From: Niveispirillum cyanobacteriorum
Lineage (GTDB): Bacteria > Pseudomonadota > Alphaproteobacteria > Azospirillales > Azospirillaceae
Length of the DNA stretch: 64,000 nucleotides
Assembly (NCBI RefSeq): GCF_002868735.1
Contig: NZ_CP025611.1
Span: 1,482,501 to 1,546,500 of the forward strand
Direction of reading: 5' to 3'
A program made the position numbers and the translations under genes. A model generated the notes under the pieces. The model had not been told where the DNA came from and ran no database searches. It saw only the letters and a list, made by a program, of their open reading frames with translations. This document shows positions 21,471-29,716 of the stretch, one piece after another. Within the stretch, counting starts at the first letter, position 1, and every line of letters begins with the position of its first letter.

Positions 21471-21502
21471 TTAATCTTGGGTAACCTTGAGGAAGCTTCC
21501 TT

Positions 21503-21694
21503 ATGAGTAACTCAGCCCACCAAGTCCCGCTTGAGCAGCGAAAAGTTACACGTTTACGTGAAGGCAAACTCGTTACAGAGTCCCTTGTGGACGCAATAGC
21601 GGATTAGCAGGCACTGGCTGCACGGTTTGGTGATCCATCGCGCAGTCTGGCTGACGAGCTGATTGCTGAACGTCGGGCCGCTCGTGGGGAGTGA
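21503..21694 (+). pseudogene. VapB-like antitoxin remnant with in-frame stop
   Basis: An ATG at 21503 opens a frame starting MSNSAHQVPLEQRKVTRLRE that hits a TAG at 21605-21607 after 34 codons. The same frame continues past it as QALAARFGDPSRSLADELIA and ends with ERRAARGE and a TGA at 21692-21694. The C-terminal LADELIAERR pattern resembles the toxin-binding tail of VapB-type antitoxins. One nonsense change therefore splits an otherwise intact antitoxin of about 63 codons. Codon use (TTA, GTT, ACA, AGT) is less G+C-rich than in neighbouring genes, consistent with acquired DNA. Confidence 0.7.
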
Positions 21695-21918
21695 GATCGT
21701 TTTAGACAGTTCGGCTGTTCTTGCTCTCCTGAAGGCGGAGCGAGGCGCTGAGCTTGCTGCGGATCAGTACAAGACGGCTGGGTTTGTCATTGGGTGATCG
21801 CGCCTGTCTTGCCCTCGCAAAGGACAGGGGCGCTGCTGTTCTGACAGCCGACGGGGCTTGGTGCCAACTCGATACCGATCTTGGTCTGAGCATTACGAAT
21901 ATTCGTAAGCCGACGTGA
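21693..21918 (+). pseudogene. VapC-like PIN-domain toxin remnant, internally deleted and frameshifted
   Basis: From 21693 the frame reads EIVLDSSAVLALLKAERGAE, the first acidic motif of a PIN-domain VapC ribonuclease, and stops at 21795-21797. A second frame from about 21781 reads LSLGDRACLALAKDRGAAVL then TADGAWCQLD, the C-terminal PIN motif, and ends at 21916-21918. The N and C termini therefore lie almost back to back. About 50 central residues of a usual 125-135 are missing, and the junction is out of frame. No intact start codon is visible. The toxin is almost certainly dead. Confidence 0.8.
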
Positions 21919-21930
21919 GGCTGCGAAAAC

Positions 21931-21960
21931 AAAAAAGCCCGCCAGATGGCGGGCTTTTTC
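21931..21960 (-). terminator. Rho-independent terminator of the F0 ATP synthase operon
   Basis: AGCCCGCC (21936-21943) pairs with GGCGGGCT (21948-21955) around AGAT. On the minus strand six T residues, then GTTTT, follow. It lies just beyond the atpF stop at 21983. The plus strand also carries five T residues, so it can stop transcripts from the vapBC remnant too. Confidence 0.9.
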
Positions 21961-21982
21961 GTAACGCGAACCGTTTAGCCGC

Positions 21983-22468
21983 TCAGTGCAGCTTGGCCGG
22001 CAGTTCGCTGATGGCAGCATCGACCAGCACGCTGTTGCGGGCTTCATCAACATTCTGCACCAGCAGCTTCTCGGTCGCCTGAACGGCGATTTCGACAGCC
22101 AGATCACGAACCTGCTGGATGGCCAGCGCCTCAGCTTGGGCGATCTTGTCGACGGCCTGCTGCTCGCGACGCTTCAAACCGGCTTCCAGATCGGATGCAG
22201 CCTGGGCGCGGATGCGGGACGCTTCCTCACGGGCAGAGGCCAGAATGGCTTCGGCTTCCTTCAGGGCATCGCGTTGCTTGCGCTGGAACTGCGCCAGGGC
22301 GGCCTGCGCGTCTTCGCGCAGCTTCTGGGCCTGCTCCAGCTCGTCAGCGATGCGCTTGCTGCGCGCGTCAAGGCCACCAAGGATGCCCTTGCCGGCCAGG
22401 CGGGCCACACCGACGATGAAGATAACGAACGCAACGGCGTACCAGAAAGTGCTGCTCGCAAACATCAC
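21983..22468 (-). CDS. atpF: ATP synthase F0 subunit b
   Basis: 161 residues: an N-terminal membrane anchor (STFWYAVAFVIFIVGVARLA) and then a long charged helix (residues 30-140, such as LREDAQAALAQFQRKQRDAL) that forms the peripheral stalk. Its ATG overlaps the stop of the b' gene. It is the last gene of the operon. Confidence 0.95.
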   Translation of the reverse strand: MMFASSTFWYAVAFVIFIVGVARLAGKGILGGLDARSKRIADELEQAQKLREDAQAALAQFQRKQRDALKEAEAILASAREEASRIRAQAASDLEAGLKRREQQAVDKIAQAEALAIQQVRDLAVEIAVQATEKLLVQNVDEARNSVLVDAAISELPAKLH

Positions 22469-23094
22469 GCACGCTCCTTCAGCACGGATTCAACCGCAGC
22501 ATTGGCGGCATCAGCCGACAGGACGGCACCCGACAGACGCTCCGTCGCGGCCAAGGCGGCCTCGGCGGCAACGCTTCTGAGATTGGACAGCGCTTCCTGC
22601 TTGGCAGTCTGGATGCGGGCTTCGGCATCACGGGTCTTGGCAGACAGGCTGGTACCCAGCTCCGTGTTGCGGCGCGCGGCCTCGGCATCGGAAGCGGCCA
22701 CAGAAGCGGCGATTTCCTTCTGCGCATTGGCGCGGGCGTCCGACAGGGCCTTTTCATAGGCCTGCATCACACCCTCGGCTTCGGCCTTCAGGGCCGATGC
22801 CTTCTCCAGATCGTTGGAGATCTTTTCCTGGCGGGCTTCCAGCACCTCGGCGACGCGCGGAAGCGCCACCTTGGACATCAGCCAGAACAGCAGGCCGAAC
22901 GTCAGCACCCACCAGAAGACCTGAGAGGCGAAGCTATCCGGGTTGAGCTGCGGCAGGCCCTTCTTGGCATGCTCGGCATGCTCGCCCTCGGCAGCGGCCA
23001 GGACAGGCGCCGCGAAGACGATGGCCGTGGCAAGCGCCGCGGAGGCGCCGGCATACAGCCGCGAAAAGCGTTGGACAGGCATAGAAGCACCCAT
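22465..23094 (-). CDS. atpF': ATP synthase F0 subunit b'
   Basis: 209 residues. The second peripheral-stalk subunit, characteristic of alphaproteobacteria, cyanobacteria and chloroplasts. An extra hydrophobic N-terminal segment (residues 14-35, ending PVLAAAEGEH) looks like a signal peptide. It is followed by the usual membrane anchor QVFWWVLTFGLLFWLMSKVA and a long helix. It lies 190 bases after atpE and overlaps atpF by four bases. The start could also be the second Met (residue 5). Confidence 0.94.
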   Translation of the reverse strand: MGASMPVQRFSRLYAGASAALATAIVFAAPVLAAAEGEHAEHAKKGLPQLNPDSFASQVFWWVLTFGLLFWLMSKVALPRVAEVLEARQEKISNDLEKASALKAEAEGVMQAYEKALSDARANAQKEIAASVAASDAEAARRNTELGTSLSAKTRDAEARIQTAKQEALSNLRSVAAEAALAATERLSGAVLSADAANAAVESVLKERA

Positions 23095-23190
23095 TCACTG
23101 CTGACCGGTCCGTGGAAGGCCGATCACGCCAAATTCCCGTCAGCGCCTGAAGGAAAAGCTCAAGAGAGGACCGTACGGCCCATAGAGCGA

Positions 23191-23225
23191 CCGCCGCTGT
23201 CGGATCTGATACCCGGCAGCGGCGG
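23191..23225 (-). other. Hairpin between atpE and the b' gene
   Basis: CCGCCGCTG (23191-23199) pairs with CAGCGGCGG (23217-23225). It lies 60 bases beyond the atpE stop inside the operon. There is no T tract, so it is more likely an mRNA-stability or processing stem than a terminator. The surrounding 190 bases hold no gene. Confidence 0.45.
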
Positions 23226-23285
23226 CGATCCCGGCGCTGAAGCCCCGGCGCCCGAAGGCACCGGTTCTAAGAAACTGTCCGCCGA

Positions 23286-23510
23286 TTAGGCGAACAGGAT
23301 CAGGAAGGCGATAACCAGCGCGAACAGACCGGTCGCTTCGGTCAGCGCGAAGCCGATGAAGACGAAGGTCTTGTAGGAGTTCAGAGCGGCCGGGTTACGC
23401 GAAGCAGCCTGATACAGGCCGGAGAACAGGTTGCCCAGGCCGATACCAACGCCCAGCAGGGCGAGCATGGCGAGACCGGCACCGATGAACTTTGCGGCTT
23501 CAGCTTCCAT
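23286..23510 (-). CDS. atpE: ATP synthase F0 subunit c
   Basis: 74 residues, two membrane helices joined by the polar loop ASRNPAAL. Helix 1 has the Gly-rich GVGIGLGNLFSGLY. Helix 2 carries the proton-binding carboxylate in GFALTEATGLFALV (Glu58). It forms the rotating c-ring. Confidence 0.97.
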   Translation of the reverse strand: MEAEAAKFIGAGLAMLALLGVGIGLGNLFSGLYQAASRNPAALNSYKTFVFIGFALTEATGLFALVIAFLILFA

Positions 23511-23571
23511 TTTGAAGTTCCTCTAGGTTGGAAGTGTCTCTTGGAAAAGACGGGTTGGACGTTGGAGATGC

Positions 23572-24315
23572 TTAGTGCATCTCCAGCGCGTCACGCAGGT
23601 ACACGCAGCTCAGCAGCGCGAAGATGTAGGCCTGAATGCCGGCGACCAGGAATTCCAGGGCGAACAGCGCGACGTTCAGGAGAACCGGGAGCATACCGAC
23701 CGCAGCCATGCCACCACCAGCGGCCACCATCGACACCGTGAAGCCCGCGAAGACCTTCATCATGGTGTGGCCGGCCAGCATGTTGGCGAACAGACGGATG
23801 GACAGGCTGATGGGGCGCACGAAGTAGGAGATCAGTTCGATGGGAACGATCAGCGGCGCCAGCCAGATCGGCGTGCCATGCGGCAGGAAGAAGTGGAAGA
23901 AGTGCAGCCCGTGCTTCACGAAGGCAACGATGGTCACCACCACGAACACAAACAGCGCCATCGCAAAGGTCACGATGATATGGCTGGTGAAGGTGAAGGA
24001 ACCCGGGATCAGACCCAGCACGTTGCCGAACAGCACGAAGATGAACAGCGAGAAGATGAAGGGGAAGAACTTGCGGGCCTGGGGGCCGGCATTGTCCCGT
24101 ACCATCTCTGCCACGAACTCATACAGAAGCTCGGCAATGGACTGCAGGCGGCCCGGCACCAGGGCGCGACCGCGCATGCCATAGACCAGCAGGAAGGTCG
24201 AGGCCACAACGGCAATCACCATCCACAGCGAGGAATTGGTGAAGGACAGATCAAGATTGCCAACCGGCAGGTTGACCAGGCGCTTGATCTCGAATTGCTC
24301 CAAAGGACCAGCCAC
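23572..24315 (-). CDS. atpB: ATP synthase F0 subunit a
   Basis: 247 residues, five or six membrane helices. Subunit a forms the proton half-channels against the c-ring. The conserved helix with the essential arginine is visible as ISLSIRLFANMLAGHTMMKV. The C-terminal motif FLVAGIQAYIFALLSCVYLRDAL is typical. It lies between atpI and atpE. Confidence 0.97.
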   Translation of the reverse strand: MAGPLEQFEIKRLVNLPVGNLDLSFTNSSLWMVIAVVASTFLLVYGMRGRALVPGRLQSIAELLYEFVAEMVRDNAGPQARKFFPFIFSLFIFVLFGNVLGLIPGSFTFTSHIIVTFAMALFVFVVVTIVAFVKHGLHFFHFFLPHGTPIWLAPLIVPIELISYFVRPISLSIRLFANMLAGHTMMKVFAGFTVSMVAAGGGMAAVGMLPVLLNVALFALEFLVAGIQAYIFALLSCVYLRDALEMH

Positions 24316-24321
24316 GATGCC

Positions 24322-24678
24322 CTACTCCCCACCGTCCCGCTTCTGGGACTTGTCGAACCCCGCCGCATACCCCTGACCTGAGGTCAAGCGGTACACATTC
24401 ATAAATCCGGCGATCGCGCCCAGGAAGATCATGATGATCATCCCCCAGGGTTTCGTATCCAGCCACCAGTCGATGCCGTAACCGAGCGCAAGCCCAAACA
24501 GCACACCAGCAACCAGTTCAACCCCGACACGCAGACCCAGCGCCATGTCACCGTTCGACACTTTCCCGCCACTGGCCCCCGGTTCGGGGTCGGGCAGGTC
24601 CATGCCGGCGTTGCGGCGGGCCTCACGCAGGCGGGTATCCAGTTCCTCCAGCGAGGGGGGCGGTCGCTCATCAGACAT
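24322..24678 (-). CDS. atpI: ATP synthase accessory protein AtpI
   Basis: 118 residues. After a charged, Pro-rich N-terminal 45 residues come two membrane helices (VGVELVAGVLFGLALGYGID and GMIIMIFLGAIAGFMNVYRL), the AtpI/AtpQ-Z pattern. AtpI assists c-ring assembly. It is the first gene of the operon, six bases before atpB. Confidence 0.93.
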   Translation of the reverse strand: MSDERPPPSLEELDTRLREARRNAGMDLPDPEPGASGGKVSNGDMALGLRVGVELVAGVLFGLALGYGIDWWLDTKPWGMIIMIFLGAIAGFMNVYRLTSGQGYAAGFDKSQKRDGGE

Positions 24679-24914
24679 GAAGCGGGCTCCCTTCCGCCAG
24701 AAGTTGGATACCGTGCGAAAGCGGCGGCACCATACGGTTAGCCCCGGATACTGTCAAGGGTAAGGCACCCCACCCTAAGTAATTGAAAATCTTTGATTTC
24801 CACCCCGCGCATAGGTCCGATGCCGCAGCGCATCATACCTTTTGCCCGTCAAACCCGCGATTTCGCCCCCGAATTGCCGGTAACGGCCCACGTTTCGTTA
24901 CACGAAAGCGCTGT

Positions 24915-25541
24915 TCAGCGCCCGCGCGAGCGGTAGGCGTTGATCGCTTCGACCATCTGTTCGGGCGTACTGCCCTTGGCGAAAACGGTCACGAAAGACC
25001 CGTCGGGTGCCAGCAGATAGGCGAAGGTGGAATGGTCCATAAGGTACTGCGTAGGGTCCGGTTCGCCTTGGGAACGGGCGTAATAGACGCGGTATGCCTT
25101 GGCCACGGCGGCAATCTGCTCCGCCGTTCCGGTCAGGCCGATGATGGACGGGTGAAACAGCTTCACATAGTCGGCCAGTACGGGGGGTGTGTCCCGCTCC
25201 GGATCGATGGTGATGAACAGGGGTTGCACGTCGGCGCCGGAGTCGCCCATCAGGTCCATGGCCTGGGCGATGGTCTGCAACTCGGTCGGGCAGATGTCGG
25301 GGCAGAAGGTGTAGCCGAAGAAGACCAGCTTGTACTTGCCCACGAAATCCTTGTCGGTCACGACCCGGCCATCATGGGTGGTCAGGGTGAAGGGCCCGCC
25401 GATGCTGGCCGGTGCGACATTGGTGGCGACGCCAGCCGCCTGCCGCTGATCATGGCGGATGGTCATCCAGGCGATGACAGCCGCCATGATCAGCCCGACC
25501 AGGCAAGCCAGCGCCATCCGTACCAGCCGTTCCCGCTTCAT
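24915..25541 (-). CDS. SCO1/SenC/PrrC family copper chaperone-like protein
   Basis: 208 residues from the ATG at 25541, which follows GGGAGAGGGCTG, a strong ribosome binding site. The open frame extends 67 codons further, but without that signal. One membrane anchor (MALACLVGLIMAAVIAWMTI) precedes a periplasmic thioredoxin fold with the copper motif TFCPDICPTEL (CxxxC) and the ligand His in LMDHSTFAYLL. Sco proteins mature the CuA centre of cytochrome oxidase subunit II, linking this gene to ctaC. Confidence 0.95.
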   Translation of the reverse strand: MKRERLVRMALACLVGLIMAAVIAWMTIRHDQRQAAGVATNVAPASIGGPFTLTTHDGRVVTDKDFVGKYKLVFFGYTFCPDICPTELQTIAQAMDLMGDSGADVQPLFITIDPERDTPPVLADYVKLFHPSIIGLTGTAEQIAAVAKAYRVYYARSQGEPDPTQYLMDHSTFAYLLAPDGSFVTVFAKGSTPEQMVEAINAYRSRGR

Positions 25542-25618
25542 CAGCCCTCTCCCGCAAACCATCGCCAATGATATGGTCACCCATAGACGATGCTTCCACA
25601 ACTTCATAGGGGCGGATA

Positions 25619-26161
25619 ATGGCGGTGCGGATGGTCCGGTTGGCGGCTCTGGTCTTCGGTCTAGCAGCGTGCGGTCCCGCTGTGGCCGCCGAGAAGCCGT
25701 CTTGCGAGGATGAAAGCTTCGGGTGGAGCCAGACCAGCCCATCGCTGAACCTCCGCCATGTCCTGTGTGGGGAGGTGAAGAAGAACGGCGATGTGGTCGG
25801 CATGCATAGCCGCGCCATCATCGACACCGCCCCCGTCAAGGAAGTGCAAGCCCAGCCGCCGCAGGCCGATGGCGTTTACAGCACGAAGGTATTTTTCGAG
25901 AATGGCAAGTCGAAGAACTCCACCTTCTACCCCGACAATTGCAGCGTGGAGCAGGTGACGAACTCCATCCTTTACGCCGTCAAGCACAGCCACGCGGCGG
26001 GTAAACCCTGGGGCAAGCTGGGTTGTTCAGCACCGGCCAAACCGGATGCGAAATACTGCACGGGGCCGGGCGGGGCGCGTTTCGTCATCCGTTTCGCGGA
26101 ATTTGACGATGGCCGCATCAATACCGCGTTCCCGCAAATGGGCGAAAGCTGCCCACAATGA
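25619..26161 (+). CDS. Secreted EndoU-like nuclease domain protein
   Basis: 180 residues. Residues 1-24 form a signal peptide; LAAC at 15-18 could also be a lipobox. The mature part reads like the bacterial EndoU ribonuclease domain: RHVLCGEVKKNG (His47), GMHSRA (His63, sixteen residues on, the spacing of the catalytic histidine pair), Lys97/Lys99 ahead of STFYPDNCSVEQV, and the closing motif RINTAFP (residues 167-172). EndoU domains cut RNA and are used as toxin tips in contact-dependent inhibition. Free secreted forms also exist. Mature cysteines (29, 50, 108, 136, 147, 178) could form disulfides. The stop overlaps the next start (ATGA). The family call is by motif memory, not by search. 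Confidence 0.72.
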   Translation: MAVRMVRLAALVFGLAACGPAVAAEKPSCEDESFGWSQTSPSLNLRHVLCGEVKKNGDVVGMHSRAIIDTAPVKEVQAQPPQADGVYSTKVFFENGKSKNSTFYPDNCSVEQVTNSILYAVKHSHAAGKPWGKLGCSAPAKPDAKYCTGPGGARFVIRFAEFDDGRINTAFPQMGESCPQ

Positions 26162-26406
26162 TCCATGATCCTGCGGAATGGCTGGCCGACTGGCTGCAAA
26201 CCGACATGGGCGGCGATGCGGATGGCATCGCCGCCTTCGTCGTCGGCCTGAACGGGGGTAAGCGACCGGAGCGGCGCGTCGGCAACCTCTATGCGGCCAG
26301 CGTGGGGGATGAGGGCCTGCTGCTGGAAAACATCATGCAGGATGATTGGCCGCCGGTTCTGGTGCCACGGGAGATGGCGCTGGCGGGGTTGAGCGCGGGC
26401 GGATAA
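26158..26406 (+). CDS. Small acidic protein, candidate EndoU immunity protein
   Basis: 82 residues, starting inside the EndoU-like stop codon (ATGA overlap), hence translationally coupled. Strongly acidic: about 13 Asp/Glu against five or six Lys/Arg, with motifs MIHDPAEWLADWLQTD and LLLENIMQDDWPPVLVPREM. No signal peptide or membrane segment, so cytosolic. I know no family for it. A small acidic protein coupled to a nuclease is the usual form of an immunity protein, but nothing in the sequence proves this. It converges on the AsmA-like gene. Confidence 0.65.
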   Translation: MIHDPAEWLADWLQTDMGGDADGIAAFVVGLNGGKRPERRVGNLYAASVGDEGLLLENIMQDDWPPVLVPREMALAGLSAGG

Positions 26407-26418
26407 GGGCTTCCGACC

Positions 26419-29400
26419 TTACTTTCCGTCCTTCGCCTCTTTCGGCATCTCCTCCCCCGCCGGTTGCGGCAGGAAGAACAGGTTACGCAGGAAGCCCGGC
26501 GCCAGAACGGCCAGCGGATTGACCCCGACATCCAGCTTATCGGTCGGCCCCTTCACGCTATAGGTCGCGGCAAACAGCCCCTGCCCTTCGCCACCCACCA
26601 GCAGATCACCCAGCAGCGGGATCACCCCCAGCAGTTTGTTCACGGTGGTGAAGGGCACGATGGTGCCCTGCAGGGCCACATCGTCACGCTTGATATCGAT
26701 ATTGCCTTCAAGGGTCAGGCCCACCTGCGATCCGGACGTCCGCATCTCACGCAGGGTGATGCCGTCCTTGTGCCACAGCCAATCCCCCGACAGGCGGGAG
26801 AAGGCGATGGGCTGGCCTGACATGAAATTGGCGAATCCACGCGGCGACGTCGCGGATAGCAGGCGCGCCAGCACGGGTGCATCCTGCACCTGATAATCGG
26901 TCAGGCTGGCCTTGCCGACCAGGGACTGCCCCGGATCATCGGCCTGTGACCGACCCTGAAGGGTCAGATTGCCGCCCTTGATCTGGCTGATGACATCCAG
27001 CCCGCGCAAGGTGGCCCCGGCATCATCGGTTTCGGCGACCAGCGTCAGGATGCGGCCATCGGCAGGATCGGGGGCATAGCGTACCCGCAGGAACCCCTTT
27101 TCCCCCACCTGGGCGTCCAGGTCGGTGCGGTACCAGATGTTGGTATCCCGCTCCATCCGGCCCTTGGCCTGACGGATTTCCTTGCCATCATCGCCCATGA
27201 TGGCCCGGCCCAGGTCGAAGCTGATCGACAGGGGCGTCTTGGGCGCGGCTTCTTCCGCTGGATCGGGGGGGATGATCTTGCCATCTGGCCCCTTATTCTT
27301 GCCGCGGAAGGGGCGGACATCGAAACTGTCGCCCTTCACATCGATGGCCAGACCGCCCTTGCCGTCGGTATCGCGGATATCGATACGCGCGTCGCTGTCA
27401 CCCAGCTTGAACTGCGTCAGCAGCAGATGCGACAGGCCATAATCCGCCGCGCGCAGCTCCATGGACCCGATGGCGGCAAGCTCCTCCGTCGTCACGACAA
27501 AGGCGGGGATCAGGATGGGTTTGCCATCCTTGAACTTCACGGTCACCCGGCCCTGGCCTGGCTTGTCGGCTTCCTTCTTCCACTTCATCACATCGATACG
27601 CAGCACCGATGGTGTGATGTCGATATCGGCCTGGATGGTCTGCTGCCGGCCTTCGGGCGTGCGCTCGCTGGTATAGACCATGTCGATGCCCGCCGGCCCG
27701 TTCAGCCAGTCGGGGAAATCCAGGCGGAAGCGGCGGCGCTGTTCATCATCCACGCGGCCGCGCACCCGCACCTGCGTGCCGATGGGCGCGTCGGCGGGGA
27801 AGTTCTCCAGCCATTCCACCTGCGCCGGCACCCCGTTCAGCAGAGCCGTACCCGTCATGTTCAGGTCATGTCCGGTGACGGAAAGTTCCAGCACGCCCTC
27901 GGTCGCGTCGATATCGGCCACGATGTCGGGCACGGCCACACCGGTCAGGCTGGCCTTGCCGTCCAACTGCACCATGTCCATGGTCAGGGCGGCCACCAGC
28001 GGGAAGGCGAAATGCAGTTCGGCCTTGGCCTGACCCGACGCCCTTTCCGGTACCAGATTGACCTTGGCGGCATAGCCCAGCGGCGGATGATCCAAAACCG
28101 TCAGCGCCGATGATAGCGGCCCCTCCAGGGCCACACGGATATCGATACGGTGATCATTCTCGGTATCCAGCCCCAGAATGCGGATCATCCCCGGCCCGGC
28201 CTTCATATCCAGAAGGGCGCCATCCTTGACGGCGATATCAAAGCTTTTGCCGTCAAAGGTCGCCGTCGCGGACACATTGGTGACGGGCGGCAGGGGCCGG
28301 CGGTAATGAACGGTGAAGCCGGACAGCGCGAATTCCCCCTGCATGGACGCCACATGGAAGGCGCCGGGATCATCCACCGGTCCCGATCCTTCCAGCTTGA
28401 ACACCGTGCGGTCAAAGGTGCCGTCGGCCAGATTGCCGACCATCCAGTCGCGCGTATTGTCCTTCACACCCTTGGGCCAGTAGCGATGCAGGTCCGCCAT
28501 GGGCAGGCCGGTGATCTCCGTCGTCAGGGCCAGTTCGATATTCTTGTCCCGCTGGCGGGCGCTGCCGCTGATGGTCAGATCGGCGGGACCGGCCATGTCA
28601 AGGTTGAACCGCGTCAGCTCCAGATGCCGGCCCGCATCATCCAGCGTGCCATGCAGTTCCACCCGGTCGAAGGCCAGCGGTTCCGGCAGTTGATCGGGCA
28701 GTGACAAGGTACCCTTGCCACCCGTCAGCCCCAGGACGAGGTTCACGGGCGTCAGATCGGATTTCAGTTCCAGCATGATCGTGCCGGCCAATGTCACATC
28801 CAGGGCACGCAGCGGATGCAGGACGGGCGCGATCTCCGCAAACTCGGCCGGTACAATGTCTGCCATCCCACTGCGCAGGGTGATGGCGCCATCCTCGGCC
28901 CGCCAGGTGACCTCTGCCGCGATCTGGTTGATCTTGGCACCCATGTCGATATCGGCGGATGCGGTGCCCCGCACTCCACGCACATCGCGGCGCAGGCGCA
29001 TATCCAGGCGCGGTACCTGCCATTTCGTCTCCGTCGCCAGATTTGCCACCACCAGCTTGCCGCGGGTGATGCGCAGGTCGCGCAGCGCGCCCATTGTGGC
29101 TTCCGGATCGGGGGGCCGGCGCATCTGGTCGATCAGGTCGGCCAGCAGACGGGCGCCTGCCTCCGGATCGGAACTGTCATTGCCAATATCCAGGCGGAAG
29201 CCGCCATCGGCGGTGCGTTCGGCATAAAGGCTGGGTTCGACCAGATCAATGCGCGTTGGCGCCACCCGCCCGCGCAGCAGGGCCGGCACCGACAGGCCCA
29301 GGCGCATTTCCGGCACGGCGGCCAGCAGGGCGCCGCTTGCACCATGCGCCTCCACCCCCTTCACACGGATATCGATGGGCGTACCGAACCCGACCCAGGC

Positions 29401-29595
29401 CAGTTCCGTGCGGTCGATCTCCAGCGTGACCGGCCCTTCCCGCGACAATTCCTGTGTCAGGTAGGGGGTGAGGAAATCCACCCCGATGGGCCCCTGCTGC
29501 GTCAACCGGAACGCCAGATACCCGCCCGCCAACAGGACCACCAGCAACAGGCCGGTGACCAGTTCAAGCAGGATAAGGGCAGTACGACGCAGCAT
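26419..29595 (-). CDS. AsmA/YhdP-like giant membrane-anchored protein (DUF3971 / AsmA C-terminal)
   Basis: 1058 residues. One N-terminal membrane segment (LILLELVTGLLLVVLLAGGY) is followed by a long beta-rich periplasmic part. The first half resembles DUF3971. The C-terminal 200 residues carry the AsmA-type region (GNLTLQGRSQADDPGQSLVG to VIPLLGDLLVGGEGQGLF). YhdP/TamB-like proteins form bridges that carry phospholipids between inner and outer membrane. The size fits YhdP better than short AsmA. The gene is divergent from glnE. Confidence 0.85.
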   Translation of the reverse strand: MLRRTALILLELVTGLLLVVLLAGGYLAFRLTQQGPIGVDFLTPYLTQELSREGPVTLEIDRTELAWVGFGTPIDIRVKGVEAHGASGALLAAVPEMRLGLSVPALLRGRVAPTRIDLVEPSLYAERTADGGFRLDIGNDSSDPEAGARLLADLIDQMRRPPDPEATMGALRDLRITRGKLVVANLATETKWQVPRLDMRLRRDVRGVRGTASADIDMGAKINQIAAEVTWRAEDGAITLRSGMADIVPAEFAEIAPVLHPLRALDVTLAGTIMLELKSDLTPVNLVLGLTGGKGTLSLPDQLPEPLAFDRVELHGTLDDAGRHLELTRFNLDMAGPADLTISGSARQRDKNIELALTTEITGLPMADLHRYWPKGVKDNTRDWMVGNLADGTFDRTVFKLEGSGPVDDPGAFHVASMQGEFALSGFTVHYRRPLPPVTNVSATATFDGKSFDIAVKDGALLDMKAGPGMIRILGLDTENDHRIDIRVALEGPLSSALTVLDHPPLGYAAKVNLVPERASGQAKAELHFAFPLVAALTMDMVQLDGKASLTGVAVPDIVADIDATEGVLELSVTGHDLNMTGTALLNGVPAQVEWLENFPADAPIGTQVRVRGRVDDEQRRRFRLDFPDWLNGPAGIDMVYTSERTPEGRQQTIQADIDITPSVLRIDVMKWKKEADKPGQGRVTVKFKDGKPILIPAFVVTTEELAAIGSMELRAADYGLSHLLLTQFKLGDSDARIDIRDTDGKGGLAIDVKGDSFDVRPFRGKNKGPDGKIIPPDPAEEAAPKTPLSISFDLGRAIMGDDGKEIRQAKGRMERDTNIWYRTDLDAQVGEKGFLRVRYAPDPADGRILTLVAETDDAGATLRGLDVISQIKGGNLTLQGRSQADDPGQSLVGKASLTDYQVQDAPVLARLLSATSPRGFANFMSGQPIAFSRLSGDWLWHKDGITLREMRTSGSQVGLTLEGNIDIKRDDVALQGTIVPFTTVNKLLGVIPLLGDLLVGGEGQGLFAATYSVKGPTDKLDVGVNPLAVLAPGFLRNLFFLPQPAGEEMPKEAKDGK

Positions 29596-29716
29596 CGATC
29601 TCGGTTCTCCGGCGGGTTGCGCCGGGCGTTACGGGCAGCTTGACCTGAACAAGGGTCGGTGGGCAGTCTGGCCCCCCGCCCCTGCGGTCCGTTTGGGATA
29701 GCCCGGTAGACACCCG

